A DNA stretch of 64,000 nt from Pediococcus pentosaceus (GCF_001437285.1 NZ_JQBF01000007.1:2111-66110), one strand, 5' to 3'; counted from the first letter of the stretch, positions 17,218 to 26,832 are shown. Numbers and translations: made by a program. Notes: generated by a model not told the origin, from the sequence alone.

Positions 17218-17802
17218 ATGCTACAAATCATCTTTATGAACCAAGCGGGGCAAGAGCAAAAGCGCGCGCAGTTACCAATAGACGCCATTAACGGGATGCA
17301 AATTATTAATTTTCACGGTGATAAAAAAGAAATGTTGGTTGATGTACCCCATAATAATCAAGCAAAGGTGGAATCTCGCATTTTGGGTGGTCGACAGATG
17401 TTCTTTTTACCCCGAGAATTTTTTCAGCAAAGTACTTTCCGCAACCTAAGTCATGCAGGCTTTAACGTAAAGTTACTAGATACCAGTGAACGTATGGATT
17501 TTTTCAATCAAGTTTACGAGTATGTGATTCAACACCCTCAATTAGATCGGTTAGTAGTGTCGAGAACGGGTGATACTGCAATTAACAGTTCGAGAAATGA
17601 TTTTTTATTGTTTAAATCAGCAGCTGGGACGCTTGCTTTTGATTGGTTTTCGGGGAAAAGAGCCTTACTAATCGAATTTTTAATCGTAGTTTTAACGGAA
17701 AATAATCAACGGCAGCTTAATCCAAATGACCATCGTAGTGAAGATGAAATGTTGAAGCAGGTTTTGGTAGAGAAGTTTGCTGGGCGATCTGAAGTGGAAT
17801 AA
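17218..17802 (+). CDS. Hypothetical 194-aa cytosolic protein
   Basis: I do not recognise this protein. It has no membrane segment; the sequence alternates beta-rich stretches (MLQIIFMNQAG, AINGMQIINFHG) with an alpha-rich C-terminal half (RALLIEFLIVVLTENNQRQ). The ATG at 17218 has no ribosome site, and a TATAAT lies only 3 bp before it, so either the mRNA is leaderless or translation begins later, at Met7 (17236) or Met27 (17296). Codon use is like its neighbours. It stands alone between pnuC and an SDR gene. Confidence 0.6.
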   Translation: MLQIIFMNQAGQEQKRAQLPIDAINGMQIINFHGDKKEMLVDVPHNNQAKVESRILGGRQMFFLPREFFQQSTFRNLSHAGFNVKLLDTSERMDFFNQVYEYVIQHPQLDRLVVSRTGDTAINSSRNDFLLFKSAAGTLAFDWFSGKRALLIEFLIVVLTENNQRQLNPNDHRSEDEMLKQVLVEKFAGRSEVE

Positions 17803-17852
17803 GGCGTATTAAGTGCTTTTTTGGGTAAAAAATGTTTTAGTCTTAGTTATAA

Positions 17853-18683
<831 letters not shown>

Positions 18684-18701
18684 GAATCACATTAGGTAAA
18701 T

Positions 18702-18790
18702 AAAAAAGACCGCGAACGGTCTTAAAAATAATGAATATTGATGTTTAATCATCGCGAGAATTTGGCCGCCATTAATTTTGCGGCCAAATT
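18702..18790. terminator. Two hairpins between convergent SDR and LysR genes
   Basis: AAGACCG/CGGTCTT at 18706-18724 is followed by A/T bases and probably ends the SDR transcript. TTTGGCCGC (18761-18769) and GCGGCCAAA (18780-18788) form a second, GC-rich stem overlapping the end of the LysR gene. Confidence 0.6.
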
Positions 18791-19653
18791 TTATTAATCT
18801 CTTTTAAAAGTGGTTGGACGAGTTTACGGTTACTTTTTAAATATGAACCGTAGAATTCAAGATGATTACGAGGATCGTCGATGGGTACGGCTACGCGTTC
18901 GCCACCATCAGAGCGCTCAATGGTGGCCGAACTAACTAGTGATAAGTTGGAGAAAAAATAGGGAAATTTAGAATTCCGACTAATTTCACTCATGGCATCG
19001 AGGTCAGCTTGGTATAAGAAAGCAGCATCAGGGATATTATTTTCTACGATTGCTTGCCAAGGGCCAGTATCTTGGACCACGAGGAAACTCATTCCGGCTA
19101 AATCGTCGAAGTTTACGGATGTTTTTTTAGATAGTGGATTAGATTTACCAATTTCTACTCCAAGGTATTCCACACCCAAATAAACTGACTCGATTTCATC
19201 GGTCATAATTTCTTGGTTGGTAAAAATTAGCTTCTCTTTAAGATTTTTAAGATTATCAGCAACTTTTTCAGGAAAAACATTTTGAAAATTAATTTTAACT
19301 TTAGCAGGGGATGAAATTTCGGAGTTTTCTAGTAGGATAACTGGACCAGGAGCAACCGAACCAATTACAATTTCATGATTTAAGTGATGGTAGTTTAATA
19401 CTCGTTCGGTAAAATCCCGCTCTGCTTTCAATAATTTGGCTGCTTCTGTAGCCGCGTAAACACCAGTTTCATTTAATTTGATGTGGTTACTAACTCGGCG
19501 ATCAAAAAGTGATACACCTAATTCATCTTCTAATCTGCGCATTCCCCGAGTAACGGTGGGTTGAGTAATCATTAAATGCTCAGCAGTCGAGCTTAGTGTA
19601 CCGTATCTTTGAAATGCTACTAGCTCTTTTAGTAAATCAAGGTTCATTGCCAA
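18772..19653 (-). CDS. LysR-family transcriptional regulator
   Basis: The 293-aa protein has an N-terminal LysR helix-turn-helix (LVAFQRYGTLSSTAEHL, then QPTVTRGMRRLEDELG) and a typical effector domain. Its start is split over a MAM N terminus with AAGGAAGTAATCG upstream. It is divergent from an aldo/keto reductase and a zinc alcohol dehydrogenase across 146 bp, so it most likely controls them. The GGTAATTACC dyad at 19719-19728 is a candidate binding site. The inducer is unknown. Confidence 0.86.
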   Translation of the reverse strand: MAMNLDLLKELVAFQRYGTLSSTAEHLMITQPTVTRGMRRLEDELGVSLFDRRVSNHIKLNETGVYAATEAAKLLKAERDFTERVLNYHHLNHEIVIGSVAPGPVILLENSEISSPAKVKINFQNVFPEKVADNLKNLKEKLIFTNQEIMTDEIESVYLGVEYLGVEIGKSNPLSKKTSVNFDDLAGMSFLVVQDTGPWQAIVENNIPDAAFLYQADLDAMSEISRNSKFPYFFSNLSLVSSATIERSDGGERVAVPIDDPRNHLEFYGSYLKSNRKLVQPLLKEINKIWPQN

Positions 19654-19701
19654 TTCGATTACTTCCTTTCACTATTCCATAAATGCATAGTAACATACTT
19701 G

Positions 19702-19738
19702 ATTGGTAATTTTTATATGGTAATTACCCCCCTATACT
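19702..19738. promoter_or_regulatory. Candidate LysR operator and promoter
   Basis: TTGGTAAT is repeated as ATGGTAAT 15 bp on, and the second copy forms the perfect dyad GGTAATTACC (19719-19728). TATACT (19733-19738) may be the -10 of the plus-strand operon. Confidence 0.4.
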
Positions 19739-19799
19739 AGAAAGTACTTAAAGATAGTGTAAATAAATAGGATATATAAATTTAAAGGGATACAAAGTT

Positions 19800-20660
19800 A
19801 TGAAATATGTAAAGTTAAATGATGGCAACCAAATGCCTCAACTTGGATTTGGTGTTTTCCAAGTTTCCGATTTGAGCCAAGCCGAACAAGCCGTGAGTGA
19901 TGCACTTGATACAGGTTATCGTCTAATTGATACGGCTGCTGCTTATGGCAACGAAGAGGCGGTGGGTGCCGCGATCAAGAAGAGCGGTATTAATCGCAGT
20001 GAGATTTTTGTGACTTCTAAGCTTTGGGTGGATCATTTCACCTATGAAAAAGCGCAACAAGGAATTGAAGATTCACTAAATAAATTAGGATTGGACTATA
20101 TTGATTTATACTTGCTTCACCAACCTTATGGTGACACAGCAGGTGCATGGCGAGCTTTGATTGAAGCTCAAAAGGCGGGTAAAATTAAGTCAATCGGTGT
20201 ATCTAATTTTGCTCCAGATCAATTGATGAATCTGGAATTAATGTCAGATGTTAAGCCAGCACTTAATCAAATCGAAGTTTCACCTTGGTACCAAGAAGGC
20301 GAAGCAGTTGATTTTGCTCAAAGTCAAGATGTTCAAGTTGAAGCATGGGCTCCCTTTGCGGAAGGTAAGCATAACATTTTCTCAAATGAAACGATTGCTG
20401 AAATTGGTCAGAAATATGGAAAAGCGAACGGACAAGTCATCCTACGTTGGCTCCTCCAACGCGGAATTGTGGTAATCCCCAAGTCAGTTCATAAGACACG
20501 CATGGCTGAAAACTTAGATGTTTTTAATTTTGAATTGAGTGATGATGATATGCAAAAGATGAGTAGTTTAGATAAAAACGAAAGTCAGTTCTTTGATCAC
20601 CGTGATCCAGAAGCCATTGTAAGTATTTTTGGTGAAAGCTTAAAAGCATTACGTAAATAA
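19800..20660 (+). CDS. Aldo/keto reductase, diketogluconate reductase type
   Basis: The 286-aa AKR contains GYRLIDTAAAYGNEEAVG with catalytic Asp and Tyr, the catalytic Lys in FVTSKLWVD, the catalytic His in YLLHQPYGD and the NADPH site VVIPKSVHKTRMAENL. Its best-known relatives reduce 2,5-diketo-D-gluconate, methylglyoxal or other aldehydes. The next gene, a zinc alcohol dehydrogenase, starts 20 bp later with AGGAGGAATT. Control by the divergent LysR gene is likely. Confidence 0.88.
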   Translation: MKYVKLNDGNQMPQLGFGVFQVSDLSQAEQAVSDALDTGYRLIDTAAAYGNEEAVGAAIKKSGINRSEIFVTSKLWVDHFTYEKAQQGIEDSLNKLGLDYIDLYLLHQPYGDTAGAWRALIEAQKAGKIKSIGVSNFAPDQLMNLELMSDVKPALNQIEVSPWYQEGEAVDFAQSQDVQVEAWAPFAEGKHNIFSNETIAEIGQKYGKANGQVILRWLLQRGIVVIPKSVHKTRMAENLDVFNFELSDDDMQKMSSLDKNESQFFDHRDPEAIVSIFGESLKALRK

Positions 20661-20680
20661 TTTTAGGAGGAATTTAACAG

Positions 20681-21724
20681 ATGAAAGCAGCAGTATTTAT
20701 TGAACTAGGTAAAGTTGAAGTTAAAGAAGTACCTAAACCCCAAATTGATGGTGATAACCAGGCAATTATTCGGATTGTACGGGCTAGTGTTTGTGGTTCA
20801 GATTTATGGTGGTATCGTGGAATTTCTGAATGTCAGACAGGTACTTTTATCGGACATGAAGCCATTGGGGTTGTGGAAGAAACTAGTGCAGACATTGATA
20901 ACATTCAAGTTGGCGACTTCGTGGTCGTGCCGTTTACGCATGGATGTGGTCATTGTGTAGCTTGTTTGAATGGTTTTGAAGGAGATTGTTTGAATCGTAA
21001 ATCCGGCGATAACGGTGGCTACCAGGCTGAATACATGAAGTATGAACCAGCTAATTCAGGATTGGTTAAAATTCCGGGTAAACCAGAAGATTATACCGAT
21101 GCGCAATTAGCTTCATTCCAAACTCTTTCTGATGTTATGGCAACTGGCTATCATGCTGCCCAAAGTGCTGAAGTTAAGCCGGGCTCAACAGTCGCTGTCA
21201 TCGGAGATGGAGCCGTTGGATTATGTGGAGTAATCGGGGCTAAGTTGCTTGGAGCAAGCAAGATTATCCTTTTGAGTCACCATGAAGACCGTGCTGAGTT
21301 AGGTAAGGCCTTTGGTGCCACTGATATCGTAGATACACGTGGCGATGAAGCTATCCAAGATGTTTTGAAGTTAACGAAGGAAAATGCCGGAGCGGACGCA
21401 ATTTTAGAATGTGTGGGTGTTACTAGTGCAATCGAACAAGCAGGTCAAATTGCTCGTCCAGGCGCCGTAATTGGAAGAGTAGGGGTTCCTCAATCAGAAC
21501 CTAAATCTAACCAATTATTCTGGAAAAACGTGGGTCTTCGTGGCGGGATTGCTTCAGTTACAAAACCTGATAAAGAAGTTCTTTTGCAAGCTGTTTTAGA
21601 TGGTGAAATCAACCCTGGTCAAGTCTTTACAAAGAGTTTTGATCTAGATCATATAGAAGATGCATACGAAGCAATGAGTAATCGTCAAGTAATTAAAGCA
21701 TTGCTGGTAATTTCAGATAAATAA
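20681..21724 (+). CDS. Zinc-dependent alcohol dehydrogenase
   Basis: The 347-aa medium-chain dehydrogenase has the catalytic-zinc residues in SVCGSDLWWYRG and IGHEAIGVVEE and a structural-zinc lobe GCGHCVACLNGFEGDC with four cysteines. The Rossmann motif is VIGDGAVGLCGV. The family oxidises secondary alcohols or polyols with NAD(P)+. It is the second gene of the operon with the aldo/keto reductase. No terminator is obvious in the 60 bp after the stop. Confidence 0.88.
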   Translation: MKAAVFIELGKVEVKEVPKPQIDGDNQAIIRIVRASVCGSDLWWYRGISECQTGTFIGHEAIGVVEETSADIDNIQVGDFVVVPFTHGCGHCVACLNGFEGDCLNRKSGDNGGYQAEYMKYEPANSGLVKIPGKPEDYTDAQLASFQTLSDVMATGYHAAQSAEVKPGSTVAVIGDGAVGLCGVIGAKLLGASKIILLSHHEDRAELGKAFGATDIVDTRGDEAIQDVLKLTKENAGADAILECVGVTSAIEQAGQIARPGAVIGRVGVPQSEPKSNQLFWKNVGLRGGIASVTKPDKEVLLQAVLDGEINPGQVFTKSFDLDHIEDAYEAMSNRQVIKALLVISDK

Positions 21725-22020
21725 AAGCATTTCTATAGCTTGCTTAACATTGTTAGCTCAAAAGGTGATTATACGAAGTTCAATAGAACGGTGGAAAGAG
21801 CTTCTAGTTGGCAGTTATCGTTTCTGAAATAACGCCCACAATTAACTACATTATCCAAGTGAAAATGATATTTGGTTTCGTTAATATCTCTAGTCAATTT
21901 TAAGTTAAGGATTTTCAATTCCGGTAATAGATTTAACGATTCCTTCAGTGGATAACTATTCGTCTTTTCAGGGGTGATTCTTAACAACTGCTCCTCTGTG
22001 CTGGAGGCCAATCATTTGAA
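21725..22020. other. Intergenic region before the PTS operon
   Basis: A minus-strand frame at 21769-22011 could code 80 residues from a TTG, but it lacks a ribosome site and any familiar motif, so I do not call it. No convincing terminator was seen for the upstream operon. Confidence 0.35.
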
Positions 22021-22024
22021 ATAG

Positions 22025-22071
22025 TTTGCAAAAAATAGAATAAGTGTTAATATAGTTCCGAAAACGTTTTC
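22025..22071 (+). promoter_or_regulatory. Promoter with cre-like palindrome
   Basis: TTGCAA (22026-22031) and TAATAT (22048-22053) are 16 bp apart. GAAAACGTTTTC (22060-22071), a perfect palindrome, begins 6 bp after the -10 and fits a catabolite-responsive element for CcpA placed to block transcription. Confidence 0.55.
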
Positions 22072-22090
22072 TTTTTAAAATTGAAACTAA

Positions 22091-22177
22091 GGATTGTAAC
22101 TCATACTCTTTGAGGCATTACCTTTTGCTTGTTGAAATATACGGGTGGAATGGGTGTCGCAAGGAGTTTTTTTGTAT
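22091..22177 (+). promoter_or_regulatory. RAT antiterminator site and overlapping terminator
   Basis: GGATTGTAACTCATAC...GAGGCATTACC (22091-22122) closely follows the ribonucleic antiterminator layout recognised by BglG/LicT proteins (GGATTG-T-AC ... GGCA-ACC). Its 3' end overlaps a hairpin formed by CCTTTTGC and GCAAGG, followed by TTTTTTTG. A BglG-family gene is in the operon, so sugar-dependent antitermination is expected. Confidence 0.7.
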
Positions 22178-22193
22178 TAAGGAAGTGGTAAGA

Positions 22194-22685
22194 ATGTTCG
22201 GCATTACAAAAAAGAAAAGTAATATTTTTGTTGTAGCTACCCCTATCGAAGGTGTTTGCATACCAATTACAGCTGTTTCAGATGAAGTATTTGCACAAAA
22301 AATGATGGGTGATGGATTTGCTATCAAACCAACCAATAATGCGAATAAGGTTGTTGCGCCTATTAGCGGGAAAGTTGTTTCATTACCTGAGAGTAAACAT
22401 GCTATTGGAATTACGGATGAGGTACGAGGAATATCTGTATTGGTCCATATTGGTATAGATACAGTTCGTTTAAAGGGAAAAGGATTTAAAACATTCGTTG
22501 AAGTGGGGCAAGAGGTTAAAGTGGGAGCCCAAATAGCAACAATTAACAGAGCAACGTTGGATGCAGAGGATTTTGATTTGACGACGATGGTTGTCTTTAC
22601 GGAAGGCTATACAGGTGAAATACCGCTTGGCAGCAAGCTTAATCAACAACTTGCTTTGGGTACATTGGTTCTCAAACAAGCGTAA
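22194..22685 (+). CDS. PTS EIIA component, glucose family
   Basis: Starting at the ATG at 22194 gives a 163-residue EIIA domain. It carries the phospho-accepting His in VLVHIGIDTVRLKGKGF and the upstream APISGKVVSLPES motif. The longer open frame back to 22110 runs through the leader terminator and is not coding. EIIA takes phosphate from HPr and gives it to the IIB domain of the transporter. Here it is a separate gene, which complements the IIBC protein at 23577, which lacks an IIA domain. AAGGAAG lies 10 bp before the start. Confidence 0.9.
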   Translation: MFGITKKKSNIFVVATPIEGVCIPITAVSDEVFAQKMMGDGFAIKPTNNANKVVAPISGKVVSLPESKHAIGITDEVRGISVLVHIGIDTVRLKGKGFKTFVEVGQEVKVGAQIATINRATLDAEDFDLTTMVVFTEGYTGEIPLGSKLNQQLALGTLVLKQA

Positions 22686-22719
22686 GTAATATTTAAGCAG
22701 GTAAGGAGGTGTAAATGAG

Positions 22720-23550
22720 ATGCTGGTGGTGAAAAAAATAAATAATAATGTGGTGGTCTGTTTGGATCGGAATGGAGCACAGCTAGTTGCTTTTGGAAAA
22801 GGGCTGGGTTTTCCAAAAGTACCATATGAGCTGACTGATATGAACAAAGTGAGTATGACATTTTATAAATTAAATTATCAGTATTATCAATTACTAAAAG
22901 AAATTCCGACCGAAATTTTTGATGTAAGTGCCGCAATTACCGATAAGGCTCAAAAACTTATTTTGAGAAATCTTAATCCGAACATGATTTTTAGTTTAGC
23001 AGATCATATTAATTTTGCTATCACAAGATTAACTAAGTACCAAGGAATGGCACTCCCTTTTTCATATGATGTAGAGCAATTGTATCCTCAAGAAACAGCT
23101 GTGGGTTACTATGCTGTGAAGCTAATTAACTCGCGTTTAGATGTTGAATTACCAATCTCGGAGGTCACAGCAACAGCCATGCATTTCGTAAATTCTGAAA
23201 CAACGGAATTAGTAACTAACCCAAAGGTAACAGCAGATGATGAAATTATAAAGATAGCTACAAAAATTATCGAACGAGAATTTGAAATAACTATTAGCAA
23301 AAATGAATTTAGTTACAACAGATTTATTATGCATTTACGATACTACATTAAACGCTTGAATGAACACCAACAAATTTCTAAGAATAATAATTTGAAATTA
23401 TTTAATGTGATGAAGCTAGATGAACCAAGAATTTACCTGGCAGCTAAGCAAATTGCAGACTACATTGATGATCAACTTGGAACTGTCAGTAATGATGATG
23501 AATTATATTATTTGATGATTTATGTTAAACGCATTGTTAATAAAGGTTAA
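22720..23550 (+). CDS. BglG/LicT-family transcription antiterminator
   Basis: The 276-aa protein has an N-terminal RNA-binding CAT domain (VVKKINNNVVVCLDRNGAQLVAFGKGLGF) and two PRD domains with conserved histidines in ADHINFAITR, TAMHFV and MHLRYYIKR. When the sugar is present it binds the RAT RNA and prevents early termination; phosphorylation by the PTS tunes it. The RAT-like site at 22091-22122 upstream of the same operon is the likely target. AAGGAGG lies 10 bp before the start. The gene sits between IIA and IIBC. Confidence 0.92.
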   Translation: MLVVKKINNNVVVCLDRNGAQLVAFGKGLGFPKVPYELTDMNKVSMTFYKLNYQYYQLLKEIPTEIFDVSAAITDKAQKLILRNLNPNMIFSLADHINFAITRLTKYQGMALPFSYDVEQLYPQETAVGYYAVKLINSRLDVELPISEVTATAMHFVNSETTELVTNPKVTADDEIIKIATKIIEREFEITISKNEFSYNRFIMHLRYYIKRLNEHQQISKNNNLKLFNVMKLDEPRIYLAAKQIADYIDDQLGTVSNDDELYYLMIYVKRIVNKG

Positions 23551-23576
23551 TTATCATTCAGTGGAGGCACTAGGAT

Positions 23577-25028
23577 ATGAAAAATAAAAATCAATATTAT
23601 GAACAAGTAGCAAAAGATTTGTTATCAGCAGTCGGGGGGAGTGCTAATATTTCGTCAGTTACCCATTGTATGACACGTTTACGGTTTAATTTAAAAGATG
23701 AAAGTATTCCCAATGATAATGATATTCAAAGTATTCCAGGGGTAGTCGGTGTTAATCGAACCGGGGGACAATACCAGATTATCATTGGACAAACTGTTAA
23801 TAAAGTGTATGATTTTTTACTAAAAACGGGTGATTTAACTCAATCGTCTTCGAGTGAAGATGGTTTAGATGAAAACTTGAAAGAGAAATTAACTTTCAAA
23901 TCAATTGCAAACAACATTTTGAATAAATTAGCGGGCTGTTTGACACCATTAATTCCGATGATGGTGGCTGCATCGGTATTTAAAATGTTAGGCGCTATTT
24001 TGGGTCCCAACATGCTCAACTTTATCGGAACTAAAACGACGTTGTATCAGCTTTTTACTTTTGTTGGTGACGCTGGTTTTTATTTTTTACCAATCGTCAT
24101 AGGTTATACGGCGTCTAAGCAATTCAATACTTCTCGAATTATTGCGATGTTTTTAGGAGCAATTGTAATTGATCCGAACCTAATCCAAATTGTAAAAGCT
24201 GGTAAGCCTTTTGATATTTTTGGTATTACTATGCCATTAATTAATTATTCTAGTACAGTAATTCCCATTATTTTAGCTGTTTGGGTAATGTCTTATATCG
24301 AACAATTTTTCAAGCAGCATACTGCTGAATCAATTAGTACGATTATGGTTCCCACCTTAACGATTGCTGTTATGTTACCAATTATGCTCTGTATTTTAGG
24401 GCCAGCGGGAAATGTTGTTGGCAATTACATTTGTGCTGGAATCTTGGCATTCGGGAAATTAGGAGGTTTGCCGACGATTATTGCTGTTGGTGTAATTGGT
24501 GCCTTTTGGGAAATTTTAGTTATGACGGGAATGCATTTGCTGATGCTTACAACCATGATGATGATTTTTGCTCAATCGGGACACGAGAACTTTGTAACCC
24601 TTGGTGCAGTTGCTGCCAGCATGTCGGTTGCTGGAATGTGTCTAGGTGCGGCTTTACGAATTAAAGATAAAGATCAAAAAGCACTTGCTTGGAGTTATTT
24701 AATTGCTAGCTTTGTAGGAGGCGTAACTGAACCTGGATTATACGGTTTAGCAATACGTTATAAACGTCCCTTTATAGGCATGATGGTTGGCGGTTTTTGC
24801 GGTGGATTATATGCTGGTATGACTGCGATTACAGCTTATGTTATGGTTCCTGTTGCAAATTTTTTGTCTCTAACAACATATGTTGGAGGGCAAACCAATA
24901 ACTTGGTAAATGGAGTAATTAGTGGAACAATTGCGTTTGTAGTAGCTGCAATTGCAACATACAGTATTGGTATCGAATCTAAAACTAATAAACAATCAAA
25001 TGAACAAATTAAATTAGTGGAGGCATAA
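23577..25028 (+). CDS. PTS EIIBC, glucose/beta-glucoside family
   Basis: The 483-aa permease has an N-terminal IIB domain with phospho-Cys31 in THCMTRLRF and GVVGVNRTGGQYQIIIG, then a IIC domain of about ten membrane helices with the conserved GGVTEPGLYGLAIRYKRPF region. The usual C-terminal IIA is missing and supplied in trans at 22194. The neighbour ChbG deacetylase suggests an N-acetylated or oligosaccharide substrate, but BglP-like paralogues carry aryl-beta-glucosides or trehalose, so the substrate is open. The stop overlaps the next gene. Confidence 0.9.
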   Translation: MKNKNQYYEQVAKDLLSAVGGSANISSVTHCMTRLRFNLKDESIPNDNDIQSIPGVVGVNRTGGQYQIIIGQTVNKVYDFLLKTGDLTQSSSSEDGLDENLKEKLTFKSIANNILNKLAGCLTPLIPMMVAASVFKMLGAILGPNMLNFIGTKTTLYQLFTFVGDAGFYFLPIVIGYTASKQFNTSRIIAMFLGAIVIDPNLIQIVKAGKPFDIFGITMPLINYSSTVIPIILAVWVMSYIEQFFKQHTAESISTIMVPTLTIAVMLPIMLCILGPAGNVVGNYICAGILAFGKLGGLPTIIAVGVIGAFWEILVMTGMHLLMLTTMMMIFAQSGHENFVTLGAVAASMSVAGMCLGAALRIKDKDQKALAWSYLIASFVGGVTEPGLYGLAIRYKRPFIGMMVGGFCGGLYAGMTAITAYVMVPVANFLSLTTYVGGQTNNLVNGVISGTIAFVVAAIATYSIGIESKTNKQSNEQIKLVEA

Positions 25029-25789
25029 TGGTGGAAACAAAACTAATTATTCGTGCAGACGATTTAGGCTATTCAGACGCAGTTAATATAGGTATTGAAC
25101 GATCTGTTCATAAAGGGATAATTAATAATGTAGGCGTGATGGTTAACATGCCTACAATCTTGGACGGATTGTCTATGATCAGAGATACAAAAGTTTGTCT
25201 AGGGCTACATGTAGTTATAAGTTCAGGACGACCTCTACTAAATCCTAAATTTATTCCGAGTGTTGTTGATGATGATGGTGCTTTTCTTAGCTCTGCAGAT
25301 TATCGAAAAGCTCCCAATGACTTTGTTAATTTAGATGAGGTTATTTTAGAAATTGAAGCACAATATCAAAAATTTATAGAATTGGTTGGTCGAAAACCTG
25401 ATTATTTTGAAGGACATGCAGTGGTTAGTGATAATTTCTTTAAAGGACTTTTAGTTGTTGCGAAATGCCATCAATTAAATTTATTGCAAGTTACTTTAAA
25501 TTCAGGTAGACCGAGTTTATTATTCAAGGGACACAGTTTACATGTTTTTATGGAAAGCATGAATAAGGATTATAATCCTTATCAAACGTTGAAACGAGCT
25601 GTATTATCTAGTTGTGATGAAGAATATCCAATGATGATATGTCACCCAGGATATTTAGATGATTACTTATTAAAACACTCAAGTTTAACCACACCTCGTA
25701 CTAAAGAAGTAGAAATGCTGACTGATCCACAAGTCCGTGCTTGGTTATACCAACACCAGGTTAGGTTAATTAAATATAATGAAATTTAA
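25028..25789 (+). CDS. ChbG/YdjC-family carbohydrate deacetylase
   Basis: The 253-aa protein opens with LIIRADDLGYSDAVNIGIE, whose two Asp ligands bind the metal, and has the second metal His in GLHVVIS and a third in FEGHAVVSDN. ChbG removes an acetyl group from chitobiose-type N-acetyl sugars before hydrolysis. One base overlaps the IIBC stop, so the two are coupled. This hints that the PTS brings in a phosphorylated N-acetyl-sugar disaccharide; no phospho-glycosidase is in the operon, which ends with the terminator at 25869. Confidence 0.87.
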   Translation: MVETKLIIRADDLGYSDAVNIGIERSVHKGIINNVGVMVNMPTILDGLSMIRDTKVCLGLHVVISSGRPLLNPKFIPSVVDDDGAFLSSADYRKAPNDFVNLDEVILEIEAQYQKFIELVGRKPDYFEGHAVVSDNFFKGLLVVAKCHQLNLLQVTLNSGRPSLLFKGHSLHVFMESMNKDYNPYQTLKRAVLSSCDEEYPMMICHPGYLDDYLLKHSSLTTPRTKEVEMLTDPQVRAWLYQHQVRLIKYNEI

Positions 25790-25868
25790 TTATTTATGAG
25801 ATCTATAAATGTTGTATGGATGCACATAACTAACTTAACCATAATTTTCTAGGCCAGCTAAAGCAACT

Positions 25869-25923
25869 TAAAAAGTGAGCCCTCAAGGTGAATTTATTGA
25901 TCATCTTGAAGACTCACTTTTAG
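25869..25923 (+). terminator. Terminator of the PTS operon
   Basis: AAAAGTGAG...TCAAGGTGA and TCATCTTGA...CTCACTTTT form a long stem-loop. The rest of 25790-26168 holds no gene I can support. Confidence 0.75.
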
Positions 25924-26168
25924 ATGTTTTGACATAAAATAGAATATTTAAATTAAGATAACTTCAAGAAAATTCCAACTGTATTTATCAGTAAAATGAA
26001 GTCGGATAAATTTTCTTCACAATTCTAAACTCTTCAAAACTTAAAAAATAATTGGACAATTGTTGGTTACAGAACTTGACTAATCAGTTTAATTTTTTCA
26101 CACATTGATTGGTAATCGATAAGTAAAAAAGACACTGAAATTTCTGCCGACGTGATATTCTAAATTGT

Positions 26169-26447
26169 TTATAACCAAATATTTGTCGACATTATTCCTC
26201 GATATTTCTCAGCATTTTTCGCCGCTATCGCATACAAATCACTCAATGCTTTTGGAATAATAAAATCATTTTTTAGGGAATAGTCCGTAATTGCATTACT
26301 TAATTTTACCGATATAAGACCCACATCCCGTCCTTCGCTCAATTGTTGTGCAAATTTTAACAAAAATTCTCTTATATCGGGATTTTTTTTAACTTCTTCA
26401 TCTTTATAAGTTTCATCAATTGCATTAATTAAGTCTGCTTTCTTCAT
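26169..26447 (-). CDS. peiA: Class IIa bacteriocin immunity protein
   Basis: The 92-aa protein is mostly helical and fits the enterocin A/pediocin-type immunity family in size and position, with the typical pattern of an N-terminal charged helix (KKADLINAIDETYKDEEV) and LSVKLSNAITDYSLKNDF-like middle helix (here ISVKLSNAITDY). It lies 14 bp after the bacteriocin gene, on the same strand, with GGGAGACG upstream. These cytosolic proteins protect the producer by recognising the bacteriocin bound to the mannose PTS. The gene name is recalled from the penocin A locus and should be checked. Confidence 0.85.
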   Translation of the reverse strand: MKKADLINAIDETYKDEEVKKNPDIREFLLKFAQQLSEGRDVGLISVKLSNAITDYSLKNDFIIPKALSDLYAIAAKNAEKYRGIMSTNIWL

Positions 26448-26461
26448 AATAACGTCTCCCG

Positions 26462-26644
26462 TTATCTATGTGCCCAAGGCCCGTGTTGTGTCCATCCGTT
26501 CACTATAATTTTTCCAATGCTAGCTGTAGCTTGTCCCCAGTCCACATAGCAAGTCTTTTTACCACAATGCACTCCGTTACCGTAATACTTTCCTCCTACG
26601 ACATTTTTTAGTTCCTTATCGTTTAGTACTTTAATTTCAGTCAT
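26462..26644 (-). CDS. penA: Pediocin-like bacteriocin precursor, penocin A
   Basis: The 60-aa precursor has an 18-residue double-glycine leader ending LKNVVGG. The mature peptide begins KYYGNGVHCGKKTCYVDWGQ, containing the YGNGV box and the two cysteines of the class IIa disulfide, and ends GWTQHGPWAHR. I recognise this as penocin A of P. pentosaceus. Class IIa peptides kill Listeria and related bacteria through the mannose PTS. AAGGAGGA precedes the ATG. The gene is the first of a two-gene operon facing away from the inducer/kinase genes. No C39-peptidase ABC exporter or accessory protein is in the window. Confidence 0.95.
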   Translation of the reverse strand: MTEIKVLNDKELKNVVGGKYYGNGVHCGKKTCYVDWGQATASIGKIIVNGWTQHGPWAHR

Positions 26645-26692
26645 CTCAGAATCCTCCTTAAAAATTTAGCTTATTTATTTTAAACAACCTGT

Positions 26693-26748
26693 ATTTTATA
26701 CGAAGATGTTAGATAAAAGTTCAATCACTCCTAAAGTAGTGTTTTTAC
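26693..26748 (-). promoter_or_regulatory. penA promoter with response-regulator boxes
   Basis: On the minus strand TTGAAC, 18 bp and TATAAAAT form the promoter. Two imperfect direct boxes, AAACACTACTTTA and GAACTTTTATCTA, are 22 bp apart, and the second covers the -35. This spacing is the usual design for LytTR regulators of bacteriocin loci. The 9-mer ACTTTAGGA recurs at 26841 in front of the inducer, in the same orientation relative to transcription. Confidence 0.5.
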
Positions 26749-26832
26749 TTCTTAAAAGAAAAATAACTTTTGTTTCTGTAAAAAGTTATAAAATTAGGTT
26801 CAAAGTGATATGTCTTAAAAATTATTTTTAAC

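Noticed and set aside
21769-22011. 80-codon minus-strand frame
   Set aside because: TTG start without a ribosome site, no recognisable motif, and it occupies an ordinary intergenic stretch.
22110-22193. N-terminal extension of the PTS EIIA frame
   Set aside because: The 28 extra codons run through the leader terminator and lack a ribosome site; the family starts at the ATG 22194.
25028-25789. ChbG-type gene as a nodulation-type polysaccharide deacetylase
   Set aside because: Motifs LIIRADDLGYSD and GLHVVIS match the YdjC/ChbG family, not NodB.
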